Of a stretch of DNA of 10,465 nucleotides, positions 1 through 6,482 are shown piece after piece. Each line of letters begins with the position of its first letter. Position 1 is the first letter of the stretch. Source of the DNA: Flaviramulus sp. (GTDB lineage: Bacteria > Bacteroidota > Bacteroidia > Flavobacteriales > Flavobacteriaceae); the NCBI GenBank assembly GCA_023255235.1, contig JALRJA010000322.1, positions 1 to 10,465 of the forward strand. Reading direction: 5' to 3'. The notes beneath the pieces are model-generated. The model ran no database searches, was not told the DNA's origin, and saw only the letters and a program-made list of their open reading frames with translations. Both the position numbers and the translations under genes were made by a program.

Positions 1-65
1 ATTCCAATTAAATGAGCTAAAGTTCCACCTATTTGCCCTGCTCCAATTAATGATATTTTTTTCAT
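1..65 (-). CDS. mdh: Malate dehydrogenase, N-terminal fragment (gene runs off the left edge)
   Basis: Only the first 21 codons are inside the window. They read M-K-K-I-S-L-I-G-A-G-Q-I-G-G-T-L-A-H and on, which is the first beta strand and glycine-rich loop (G-A-G-Q-I-G, residues 8-13) of an NAD-binding Rossmann fold. The run Q-I-G-G-T-L-A-H is characteristic of LDH-like malate dehydrogenases, which interconvert malate and oxaloacetate in the TCA cycle. From family knowledge it resembles alphaproteobacterial enzymes more than the usual Bacteroidetes form, which tends to begin M-K-V-T-V-V-G-A-G-A-V-G. The start codon is supported by a Shine-Dalgarno AAGGA at 71-75, five bases away. No other start in this window has one. 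Lactate dehydrogenase is a less likely alternative, since so little sequence is available. Confidence 0.72.
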   Translation of the reverse strand, partial: MKKISLIGAGQIGGTLAHLIG

Positions 66-70
66 GTTTT

Positions 71-75
71 TCCTT
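71..75 (-). promoter_or_regulatory. Shine-Dalgarno sequence of the mdh fragment
   Basis: The minus strand reads AAGGA followed by AAAAC and then the ATG at 65-63. This is a classical ribosome binding site at five-base spacing. It fixes the mdh start. It also contrasts with the other genes here, none of which shows such a sequence, as is usual in Bacteroidetes. Confidence 0.6.
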
Positions 76-76
76 T

Positions 77-172
77 TTATTTCATTGTAGGCATCACAAA
101 TTCTGGATTAGAACGAACTCCTGAAGGCCATCTTGATGTTACTGTTTTTAATTTAGAAGCTATTTTAAATGA
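77..172 (-). CDS. Possible 3' tail of an unidentified gene upstream of mdh
   Basis: On the minus strand an open frame runs from 172 to a TAA at 79-77 and ends in SRWPSGVRSNPEFVMPTMK. Its stop lies 11 bases before the mdh ATG, as in a compact operon where mdh follows another gene. The frame cannot continue upstream, because a TAG lies at 175-173 and mreD occupies that DNA on the other strand. If real, it is a truncated C-terminus. I do not recognise the protein. It overlaps an equally plausible open frame on the plus strand, so at most part of each can be genuine. Confidence 0.3.
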   Translation of the reverse strand, partial: SFKIASKLKTVTSRWPSGVRSNPEFVMPTMK

Positions 173-177
173 CTAAT
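93..177 (+). CDS. Possible 3' tail of the gene upstream of mreD (mreC expected)
   Basis: A plus-strand frame ends in VTVFNLEAILND and TAA at 175-177, overlapping the mreD ATG at 169 by nine bases. Such stop/start overlap is what one expects of the preceding gene in a mre operon, where mreC normally stands. The frame is closed by a TGA at 51-53, and no more than about 40 codons are open, so a full mreC is absent. I cannot confirm mreC from so short a tail. It may be the remnant left at a rearrangement or an assembly junction, with the real junction somewhere between about 80 and 150. Confidence 0.3.
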
Positions 178-675
178 ATTCTATCTATACATACTTTGCG
201 CTTTCTATTATTACTACTTTTTCAGGTATTAATTTTTAATAATATTCAGTTTTTAGGATACATAAACCCCTATGTTTATATTTTATTTATTGCTTTATAC
301 CCCGTAAAAAATAATCGGATTATTTTAATTATTTTAAGTTTTCTATTGGGTTTAGTTATCGATTTTTTCATGGATACAGGCGGCATTCATGCAGCAGCAT
401 CTGTTTTTATAGCCTATATTAGACCTGCTATTTTAAAATTTACTTTTGGAACAATTTATGAACATCAAACTATAAAGTTTAACTCAATAGATTTTGGTTC
501 AAAACTTACTTATTTTACTCTACTAACGGTTTTACACCATTTGATTTTATTTTTATTTGAAGTTTTTAGCATTTCTAAACTAATTTTAGTGTTTCAAAAA
601 ACCTTGTTTTCATCCATTTTTACTATCTTGTTGAGTATGCTTTTAACTATAATTTTTAGTAAAAAAACTAAATGA
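169..675 (+). CDS. mreD: Rod shape-determining protein MreD
   Basis: This is a 168-residue, very hydrophobic protein with about five or six membrane segments (roughly residues 9-30, 34-46, 50-67, 75-90, 113-135 and 140-162) and a short basic tail (SKKTK). The size and topology fit MreD, the integral membrane component of the MreBCD elongasome that positions lateral wall synthesis. The runs LGYINPYVYILF (29-40) and DTGGIHAAA (69-77) fit my recollection of flavobacterial MreD. The identification also rests on position: its stop overlaps the start of the PBP2 gene by four bases (ATGA at 672-675), and rodA follows. The ATG has no Shine-Dalgarno. Upstream, the expected mreB and mreC are missing from the window, and mdh on the other strand begins only about 100 bases away, which is unusual for this gene. 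Confidence 0.9.
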   Translation: MTNILSIHTLRFLLLLLFQVLIFNNIQFLGYINPYVYILFIALYPVKNNRIILIILSFLLGLVIDFFMDTGGIHAAASVFIAYIRPAILKFTFGTIYEHQTIKFNSIDFGSKLTYFTLLTVLHHLILFLFEVFSISKLILVFQKTLFSSIFTILLSMLLTIIFSKKTK

Positions 676-2609
676 GACCGTTTTTACTTTTTATCTCAAT
701 AATTGGTGTTGGAATTTTGTTTCTCTCAAGACTTTTCTATTTACAAGTATATAAAGAAAACACACATAACTTGTTTGAAGATAATGCCATTAGAAAAGTA
801 TATGATTACCCAAAACGTGGCTTTGTTTATGATAGAAATGGAATGCTTCTGGTAGCCAACCAACCATCATACGATGTTATGATAATTCCTAAAGAAGTAG
901 AACCCTTAGACACCTTAGAGTTTTGTTCGTTATTAAAGATTGATAAAGAAACATTTATAAGCACTTATAAAAAAGCCTATCATTATTCACCTAGATTACC
1001 TTCGGTTTTTGTATCGCACATATCAAAACAAGATTATGCCGTTTTACAAGAAAAAATGAGACGGTATCGGGGTTTTTATATTCAAAAACGATCGCTTAGA
1101 CACTATCAAACTTCTATTGGAGCAAACGTTCTTGGCGATATAGGTGAAGTTAATAATGCTATTATAAAAAAAGATCCTTACTATAAAATAGGTGATTTAA
1201 TTGGCAAACAAGGTGTAGAAGCATCCTATGAAGATATACTACGAGGCACAAAAGGTATTAAGTTTATTCAAAAAGATAGATTTAACAGAAACATTGGCTC
1301 ATATAAAGATGGGTTGTTTGATACTTTACCAAAACAAGGAAAAGATATAACCATAACTATTGATGCACAACTACAAGCTTATGGTGAGTTACTCATGAAA
1401 AATAAACGTGGTGGTGTTATTGCTATTGAGCCATCAACAGGTGAAATTTTAGCCATGGTTTCAGCACCATCTTATAACCCTAATATTTTAGTTGGAAGAG
1501 ACCGTTCTAAAAATTTCACAAACTTATACAACGATTCTATTTCTAAACCTCTTTTTAACAGAAGCTTGCAAGGTGTTTATGAACCAGGTTCGCCATTTAA
1601 ACTCATGAATGCCCTTATCGCCCTTCAAGAAGGCGTTATAACACCTCATGAAACCGTTACTTGTTACACTGGTTATAATTATGGAAACCGTTTTATGAAG
1701 TGCCATTGTGATTATGGTACAAGAAATAATTTAGTTAGTGGTATTCAAAGATCTTGTAATGCCTATTTTGCTTCAACTTACAGAAAAATTTTAGACAAAA
1801 ATGGCAATGCCTCAACTGGTATAAACAATTGGAGTATGCATGCAAAAAGTTTTGGCTTAGGCAACTATTTAGGATATGATTTAAAAGTAGGTCAAAAAGG
1901 GCGAATACCTGATAGAGACTATTACAAAAGAGCCTATCCAAATACATTTTATTCAACCTATACCATATCAAATGCCATAGGACAAGGTGAAGTAGCTACA
2001 ACGCCTATACAATTGGCAAATATGATTGCAGCAATAGCAAACAGAGGGTATTATTATACGCCTCACATTATAAAAAAAATAGAAGGTGAAGAACTACCAA
2101 CACAATTTACTACACCAAAAAAAACCAGTATTGATAAGGTTTATTTTGAGCCCGTAATTGAAGGTATGCTACAAGTTTATAAAAATGGAACTGCTTCTAC
2201 TCTGCAAATACCAGATATTGATGTTTGTGGTAAAACCGGTACTGTTGAAAATTTTGCCATTATTTCAAAAGCAAAAAAACAACTAACAGACCACTCTATT
2301 TTTGTGGCTTTTGCACCAAAAGATAACCCCAAAATTGCCATCGCTGTTTTTGTAGAAAATGGCTATTGGGGAAGTAGATTTGCTGGTAAAGTAGCTAGTT
2401 TAATGATTGAAAAACATATAAAAGGCAAAATAACACGAACCGATTTGGAAAATTGGTTGCTTAAACATAGTTTAGAACATGAATATGCAAAACCTTTTGC
2501 AGGTGTACCTTTTGGAATTAACGAAAATACCCGTTTGCAGGTTGTTGATGAAGCTGAATATAACCAACTAAAAAAACAACTTGACATAATTAATAGTGAA
2601 GTAAACTAA
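672..2609 (+). CDS. mrdA: Penicillin-binding protein 2 (class B, peptidoglycan D,D-transpeptidase)
   Basis: This 645-residue protein is a monofunctional transpeptidase that cross-links peptidoglycan during elongation, working with RodA on the periplasmic side. An N-terminal membrane anchor (about 4-24) is followed by the class B signature RGFVYDRNG (49-57) and a dimerisation/pedestal domain to about 220. The C-terminal catalytic domain has all three motifs: SxxK as S307-P-F-K310 (Ser307 the acylated nucleophile), SxN as S361-C-N363, and KTG at 521-523. A C-H-C near residues 342-344, just before the SxN motif, fits Bacteroidetes PBP2. Length and motifs are complete, with no sign of damage. The start at 672 overlaps the mreD stop (ATGA), suggesting translational coupling, and the stop TAA directly abuts the rodA ATG. 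PBP3/FtsI is excluded mainly by the mreD and rodA context. Confidence 0.96.
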   Translation: MRPFLLFISIIGVGILFLSRLFYLQVYKENTHNLFEDNAIRKVYDYPKRGFVYDRNGMLLVANQPSYDVMIIPKEVEPLDTLEFCSLLKIDKETFISTYKKAYHYSPRLPSVFVSHISKQDYAVLQEKMRRYRGFYIQKRSLRHYQTSIGANVLGDIGEVNNAIIKKDPYYKIGDLIGKQGVEASYEDILRGTKGIKFIQKDRFNRNIGSYKDGLFDTLPKQGKDITITIDAQLQAYGELLMKNKRGGVIAIEPSTGEILAMVSAPSYNPNILVGRDRSKNFTNLYNDSISKPLFNRSLQGVYEPGSPFKLMNALIALQEGVITPHETVTCYTGYNYGNRFMKCHCDYGTRNNLVSGIQRSCNAYFASTYRKILDKNGNASTGINNWSMHAKSFGLGNYLGYDLKVGQKGRIPDRDYYKRAYPNTFYSTYTISNAIGQGEVATTPIQLANMIAAIANRGYYYTPHIIKKIEGEELPTQFTTPKKTSIDKVYFEPVIEGMLQVYKNGTASTLQIPDIDVCGKTGTVENFAIISKAKKQLTDHSIFVAFAPKDNPKIAIAVFVENGYWGSRFAGKVASLMIEKHIKGKITRTDLENWLLKHSLEHEYAKPFAGVPFGINENTRLQVVDEAEYNQLKKQLDIINSEVN

Positions 2610-3887
2610 ATGATTAGAGAAACAAATAGGCATTTTAATTTTGATTGGATTAGCATTTTCCTTTTTTTGCTATTAGTTGGTTTTGGATGGTTAAATATTT
2701 TATCGGCTTCACAAACTGGAAGCACTTTAAACTACTTTGACTTTTCACAACCCTATGGTAAACAGCTTGTTTTTATCTTTTTCAACTTTATCTTAATTGT
2801 TGTTTTACTAGCAATAGATGCTAAATTTTATGAACGATTTTCAAGTATTATTTATTTACTTTCGTTACTCTCTTTAATTGGTCTTTTTATTTTTGGAAAA
2901 AATGTAAATGGAGCTACATCTTGGTATGCAATAGGTAATTTTACAATTCAACCAAGCGAATTTGCTAAAGTTGCAACCGCACTGGCTGTTGCAAAATATG
3001 TGAGTGATTTAAATACCAATATCAAATCTTTTAAAGACCAAATTCAAACTTTTATAATCATTTTTTTTCCAACTATTTTAGTGCTGCTACAAAATGATAC
3101 AGGTAGCACTATTGTATATGGTGCTTTCTTTTTTGTGTTATACAGAGAAGGGCTTCCTAAATACTACTTAATAATAGGTGTTTCAGTAATTATGCTAGCT
3201 ATTTTATCATTAAAATTTGGCTATACTACGGCATCTTTTATTGCTTTTGTAGTAATTGCTATAATTCACTTTTTAAACAAAAAAAAACGCCGCATATATA
3301 AAAGTTTCCTACTATTAATAGTGGCTACTGTTATAACCTTTGGAACAAATTTGTTTTATGAAAATATCTTACAACCACATCAACAAGAACGAATTGGGCT
3401 TTGGCTTAGACTGGAAAAAGATCCTGAAAAACTAAAAAGAATAAAACAAACCTATGCTTACAACTTAAATGAATCTGAAAAAGCTATTAGCTCTGGAGGT
3501 TTAACAGGAAAAGGGTTTATGCAAGGCACAAGAACCACAGGTAAGTTTGTTCCTGAACAACATACCGATTATATTTTTAGTACAGTTGGTGAAGAGTGGG
3601 GGTTTTTAGGAAGTGCTTTTGTTGTTATTGTTTTTGTATTGCTTTTATTGCGTATTTTACATTTAGCCGAATTGCAAAAATCGCAATTTTGTAGAATTTA
3701 TGGCTATGGTGTTGCTTCCATTATGTTTATACATTTTCTTGTTAATATTGGTATGGTTATGGGTTTATTACCAACCATTGGAATTCCGTTGCCTTTTTTT
3801 AGTTATGGCGGCTCTGGGCTATGGGCTTTTACCATTTTATTATTTATTTTTATAAAACTAGACTCAAACAGAATTAACCAGTGGTAA
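2610..3887 (+). CDS. rodA: SEDS-family peptidoglycan glycosyltransferase RodA
   Basis: This 425-residue polytopic membrane protein has about ten hydrophobic segments. RodA polymerises lipid II into glycan strands for side-wall growth, paired with the PBP2 encoded just upstream. SEDS hallmarks are present: QPSEFAK (114-120), QNDTGST (161-167, equivalent to the usual QPDLGT), a GKG loop, PEQHTDYIF (315-323) and FFSYGGSG (396-403) near the C-terminus. Asp320 in H-T-D aligns by motif with the extracellular-loop Asp essential in RodA (Asp262 in E. coli, from memory). The protein is longer than the roughly 370-residue E. coli form, with extra sequence between about 225 and 290. The ATG follows the mrdA stop with no gap. 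FtsW is the alternative, but the mreD-mrdA context favours RodA. Its stop lies seven bases from the stop of the convergent gene, and I see no hairpin terminator there. Confidence 0.95.
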   Translation: MIRETNRHFNFDWISIFLFLLLVGFGWLNILSASQTGSTLNYFDFSQPYGKQLVFIFFNFILIVVLLAIDAKFYERFSSIIYLLSLLSLIGLFIFGKNVNGATSWYAIGNFTIQPSEFAKVATALAVAKYVSDLNTNIKSFKDQIQTFIIIFFPTILVLLQNDTGSTIVYGAFFFVLYREGLPKYYLIIGVSVIMLAILSLKFGYTTASFIAFVVIAIIHFLNKKKRRIYKSFLLLIVATVITFGTNLFYENILQPHQQERIGLWLRLEKDPEKLKRIKQTYAYNLNESEKAISSGGLTGKGFMQGTRTTGKFVPEQHTDYIFSTVGEEWGFLGSAFVVIVFVLLLLRILHLAELQKSQFCRIYGYGVASIMFIHFLVNIGMVMGLLPTIGIPLPFFSYGGSGLWAFTILLFIFIKLDSNRINQW

Positions 3888-3894
3888 TTTTTAA

Positions 3895-4872
3895 TTATTT
3901 TTTTCTGTCTATAACGTAACTCACCATAAGTTTTAGAGCGTCTTTGTATATAGATTCTGGATATGCTTCTAATAATTGTAAAGCTTCTTTTTGAAAATAT
4001 CTCATTTTGTTTGTAGCATAATTTAAGCCTCCCATTTGTTTTACAAATGCTATAACCTCTTTTACTCGTTTGGTATCTTTATTATAATTTTTAACAGAAT
4101 TAATTAACCAATTTTTATCTTTTTTTGATGCTTGGTTTAATGCATAAATTAAAGGCAGCGTCATTTTCTGTTCTTTAATATCAATACCTGTTGGCTTACC
4201 AATTTGTGCATTAGAATAATCAAATAAATCGTCTTTTATTTGAAATGCCATACCTATAAGTTCGCCAAATTTTCGCATGGTTTCTACATGCTGTGATTCG
4301 GGTTTTACTGAAGCCGCTCCCAAACTACAACATGCAGCAATTAAAGTAGCTGTTTTTTGTCTAATAATATCATAATATACAGCTTCTGTAATATCTAATT
4401 TACGAGCTTTTTCAATTTGAAGCAGTTCGCCTTCACTCATTTCTCTTACAGCTATAGAAATTATTTTAAGTAAATCAAAATCATTATTATCAATAGATAA
4501 TAACAAGCCTTTTGAGAGTAAATAATCTCCAATTAAAACGGCTATTTTATTTTTCCAAAGGGCATTAACCGAAAAAAAACCTCGGCGTCTGTTGCTGTCA
4601 TCTACTACATCATCATGAACCAAAGTTGCCGTATGAATAAGTTCTATAACAGAGGCACCTCTGTATGTTCGTTCACTCACTTCACCATTAGATACCATTT
4701 TAGATACCAAAAACACAAACATAGGTCGCATTTGTTTACCTTTTCGGTTTACTATATAGTGCGTAATTCTATTTAATAAAGCGACTTTACTTGACATAGA
4801 GAGCTGGAACTTTTGCTCAAAAAGATCCATTTCATAGGCTATAGGTTGCTTTATTTGTTCTACTATTTTCAT
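3895..4872 (-). CDS. Trans-polyprenyl diphosphate synthase (IspB-like, quinone side chain)
   Basis: This 325-residue cytosolic enzyme of the class I isoprenyl synthase family condenses isopentenyl diphosphate onto an allylic primer. Both aspartate-rich motifs that bind Mg-diphosphate are intact: DDVVD (87-91), with the following SNRRRG loop, and DDLFD (214-218) in QIKDDLFDY. The N-terminal GKQMRP (45-50) matches the substrate-binding GKxxRP. The fifth residue before the first motif is Ala82, a small residue, which in this family permits products longer than C15-C20. A long-chain (C30-C40) synthase for the menaquinone tail is therefore likely, but exact chain length cannot be read from sequence. 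Short-chain IspA enzymes are less likely. The gene is downstream of rlmN on the same strand with a 92-base gap and its own candidate -7 box, so it need not be co-transcribed. Confidence 0.92.
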   Translation of the reverse strand: MKIVEQIKQPIAYEMDLFEQKFQLSMSSKVALLNRITHYIVNRKGKQMRPMFVFLVSKMVSNGEVSERTYRGASVIELIHTATLVHDDVVDDSNRRRGFFSVNALWKNKIAVLIGDYLLSKGLLLSIDNNDFDLLKIISIAVREMSEGELLQIEKARKLDITEAVYYDIIRQKTATLIAACCSLGAASVKPESQHVETMRKFGELIGMAFQIKDDLFDYSNAQIGKPTGIDIKEQKMTLPLIYALNQASKKDKNWLINSVKNYNKDTKRVKEVIAFVKQMGGLNYATNKMRYFQKEALQLLEAYPESIYKDALKLMVSYVIDRKK

Positions 4873-4880
4873 GATTGTAC

Positions 4881-4888
4881 CAAAGATA
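4881..4888 (-). promoter_or_regulatory. Candidate -7 promoter box of the polyprenyl synthase gene
   Basis: The minus strand reads TATCTTTG, an exact match to the Bacteroidetes TAnnTTTG element, ending eight bases before the ATG at 4872. No convincing -33 TTG is seen at the usual spacing. If used, transcription would begin only a few bases before the start codon. Such matches also arise by chance in AT-rich DNA. Confidence 0.45.
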
Positions 4889-4939
4889 CCTTTTTGGTTT
4901 ATTTTTTTAAAGTTTAATTTGTATGTATATTAAGGCTAT

Positions 4940-4954
4940 TTGTAAAAGTTACAA
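4940..4954. repeat. Short perfect inverted repeat between rlmN and the polyprenyl synthase gene
   Basis: TTGTAA and TTACAA flank a three-base centre (AAG on the plus strand). On the rlmN transcript this lies 11 bases after the stop, but no U-run follows it, so it is a poor intrinsic terminator. It could be a weak hairpin, an operator half-site pair, or chance. Confidence 0.25.
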
Positions 4955-4964
4955 GAAACCGAAA

Positions 4965-6014
4965 CTACAGTTTATTCCCTTTGTTTGCTAACTGCCCACA
5001 GGCTGCATCAATATCTTTTCCTCTACTTCGTCTTACATTAACAACAATCTTATTTTTTTCTAAAGTTTGTATGTAATTTTCTAAAGCCTCATTATTAGCT
5101 TGTTGAAATACACCATCATCAATAGGGTTATACTCAATAATATTAACCTTACAAGGTACATATTTGCAAAATTGCACAAACGCTTCAATGTCTTTTTGAG
5201 TATCGTTTATACCTTTCCAAATAACATATTCATAACTTATTTTACGTTTTGTTTTGGCGTACCAATATTCTAAAGACTCACGTAAATCTTTTAAAGGAAA
5301 GGTTTTATTAAATGGCATAATAGCGGTTCTAACTTCATCTATGGCAGAATGTAACGATACTGCTAAGTTAAATTTAACATCGTCATCTGCCATTTTTTTT
5401 ATCATTTTTGGTATTCCCGATGTAGAAAGGGTAATACGTTTTGCAGACATCCCTAAGCCATCAACAGAAGTTATTTTGTTAATTGCTTTAATAACATTAT
5501 TGTAGTTCATAAGTGGTTCGCCCATGCCCATAAAAACTATGTTAGTTAAAGGGCGGTTATAATACAATCTGCTCTCTTTGTCTATGGCTACTACTTGGTC
5601 ATAAATTTCATCGGGGTTTAAATTGCGCATACGTTTTAATTGTGCGGTAGCACAAAACTTACAATCTAAACTACAACCAACCTGACTTGAAACACATGCG
5701 GTTGTTCTTGTAGGTGTTGGTATTAAAACAGATTCTACTATCAATCCGTCATGCAAGCGAATGGCATTTTTAACCGTTCCGTCGTTACTGCGTTGCATGG
5801 TATCTACCTTTATATGATTGATAACAAAGTTGTTTTCTAACATTTGACGCGTTTCTTTTGAAACATTTGTCATAGCGTCAAAACTATGTGCCGATTTTTG
5901 CCAAAGCCACTCATAAACCTGATTTCCTCTAAAAGCTTTGTCACCTTGTTTTACAAAGAAATCTCTAATTTGCTCCTTGGTTAATGCCCTTATATCTTGT
6001 TTGTTTGTTACCAT
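4965..6014 (-). CDS. rlmN: Dual-specificity 23S rRNA A2503 / tRNA A37 C2-methyltransferase RlmN
   Basis: This 349-residue radical SAM methyltransferase makes 2-methyladenosine in 23S rRNA and in some tRNAs. The iron-sulphur cluster motif CxxxCxxC is C114-S-L-D-C118-K-F-C121. The two further cysteines of the RlmN ping-pong mechanism are also present: Cys107 in CVSSQVGC (equivalent to E. coli Cys118) and Cys339 in AACGQLA near the C-terminus (equivalent to Cys355, the methyl carrier). GMGEPLMNY (residues about 164-172) is the SAM-contacting GGEP-type motif. An N-terminal accessory domain (about 1-95, with WLWQK) precedes the radical SAM barrel. Length is typical and the gene is intact. Cfr, the resistance paralogue methylating C8, is unlikely given this housekeeping setting. 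The ATG has no Shine-Dalgarno but has a -7 box just upstream. Confidence 0.96.
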   Translation of the reverse strand: MVTNKQDIRALTKEQIRDFFVKQGDKAFRGNQVYEWLWQKSAHSFDAMTNVSKETRQMLENNFVINHIKVDTMQRSNDGTVKNAIRLHDGLIVESVLIPTPTRTTACVSSQVGCSLDCKFCATAQLKRMRNLNPDEIYDQVVAIDKESRLYYNRPLTNIVFMGMGEPLMNYNNVIKAINKITSVDGLGMSAKRITLSTSGIPKMIKKMADDDVKFNLAVSLHSAIDEVRTAIMPFNKTFPLKDLRESLEYWYAKTKRKISYEYVIWKGINDTQKDIEAFVQFCKYVPCKVNIIEYNPIDDGVFQQANNEALENYIQTLEKNKIVVNVRRSRGKDIDAACGQLANKGNKL

Positions 6015-6022
6015 AAGTTAGG

Positions 6023-6030
6023 CAAAAATA
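6023..6030 (-). promoter_or_regulatory. Candidate -7 promoter box of rlmN
   Basis: The minus strand reads TATTTTTG, an exact TAnnTTTG match, followed by C and ending eight bases before the rlmN ATG at 6014. That is the same spacing as for the neighbouring polyprenyl synthase gene. A -33 element at standard distance is not evident. Transcription from here would give an almost leaderless mRNA. Confidence 0.5.
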
Positions 6031-6150
6031 GTGAAAGGAATTTCTATTACCGAATTACAACTAAGCATTTTTATTTTAGTTATACATAACATATAAGATT
6101 AAAATACCTACTATTTAGAGTTTAGTTTTATTAGTAAAAACTATTGAAAC

Positions 6151-6182
6151 AAAAAAAGCAAGCTCTAATAAGCTTGCTTTTT
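6151..6182 (-). terminator. Rho-independent terminator of the tRNA-Arg gene
   Basis: A perfect 12-base-pair stem (6153-6164 with 6171-6182, core AAGCAAGCT / AGCTTGCTT) encloses a six-base loop. On the minus strand it is followed by a run of seven Ts. It begins only about six bases after the tRNA CCA end, so it clearly serves that transcript. The A-run and T-run on both sides mean it could also act on plus-strand transcription, but no plus-strand gene precedes it here. Confidence 0.85.
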
Positions 6183-6188
6183 ATTTAC

Positions 6189-6265
6189 TGGTGATCGCGA
6201 TAGGATTCGAACCTATGACCGTCTGCTTAGAAGGCAGATGCTCTATCCAACTGAGCTACGCGACC
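6189..6265 (-). tRNA. tRNA-Arg (anticodon UCU)
   Basis: The minus strand folds into a complete cloverleaf. The acceptor arm GGTCGCG pairs with CGCGATC (one G-U). The D arm region is TAGCTCAGTTGGATAGAGCA. The anticodon stem TCTGC/GCAGA has loop CTTCTAA, placing TCT at positions 34-36. The T arm carries GGTTCGAATCC. A discriminator A at 6192 and an encoded CCA (6191-6189) complete the 77 bases. It decodes AGA (and AGG by wobble), the arginine codon strongly favoured in AT-rich genomes such as this one. It has its own upstream promoter and a terminator, and so appears to be a single-gene unit. Confidence 0.97.
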
Positions 6266-6297
6266 TCAATTATTTTTTTGAATAATTTTCCGGTGGG

Positions 6298-6330
6298 CAA
6301 ATATAAAAATTAACTATATATCTACCCAAA
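6298..6330 (-). promoter_or_regulatory. Promoter of the tRNA-Arg gene
   Basis: The minus strand has TTTG at 6330-6327 and TATATTTG at 6305-6298, separated by 21 bases. This matches the Bacteroidetes -33 (TTG) and -7 (TAnnTTTG) elements. The -7 box ends 32 bases before the tRNA 5' end, leaving a short leader to be removed by RNase P. The leader contains a 7-base inverted repeat (AATTATT 6268-6274 / AATAATT 6281-6287). Confidence 0.65.
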
Positions 6331-6474
6331 ATAATTGTTTATTAATTTCATAAAATATTTTTTATTAAAATAAAGCCCCATGTTTTAAAAAAAATACTTT
6401 TAAAATTAGCTTTCTTAAAATACTACATTACCAAAATACACCTATACAAAAACCTTGTAAGTAATTATTTTTAG
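6331..6474. other. AT-rich intergenic stretch without a recognisable gene
   Basis: Between the divergent tRNA promoter and the regulator gene the DNA is extremely AT-rich, with A- and T-runs and many stops in all frames. I see no RNA gene, long repeat or coding frame. It presumably holds promoter DNA for the regulator. Confidence 0.5.
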
Positions 6475-6482
6475 TATATTAG
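6455..6482 (+). promoter_or_regulatory. Weak candidate promoter of the regulator gene
   Basis: TTG at 6455-6457 is followed after 17 bases by TATATTAG at 6475-6482, one mismatch from TAnnTTTG. If this is the promoter, transcription would start around 6487-6490, downstream of the GTG at 6482. That would make the in-frame TTG at 6509 the real start of the regulator. Confidence 0.3.

Noticed and set aside
1524..2587. Three antisense open frames (1524-1706, 1735-1971, 2363-2587) within the PBP2 gene
   Set aside because: They lie wholly inside a gene with intact catalytic motifs, have no recognisable domains and no start signals; they are shadows of its codon usage.
3885..3900. Shared terminator between convergent rodA and the polyprenyl synthase gene
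   Set aside because: Only seven bases separate the stops, and no stem-loop is present, just T-runs.
5254..5505. Open frame of 83 codons on the plus strand within rlmN
   Set aside because: It is antisense to the conserved radical SAM core of rlmN, and its residues match no family I know.
6124..6142. Small inverted repeat AGTTTT / AAAACT upstream of rlmN
   Set aside because: Six A/T-dominated base pairs in very AT-rich DNA are expected by chance, and no position relative to a gene gives it meaning.
6131..6340. tRNA gene as a possible attachment site of an integrated element
   Set aside because: No integrase, no repeated tRNA 3' end elsewhere in the window, and no other mobility gene; the tRNA has a normal promoter and terminator.
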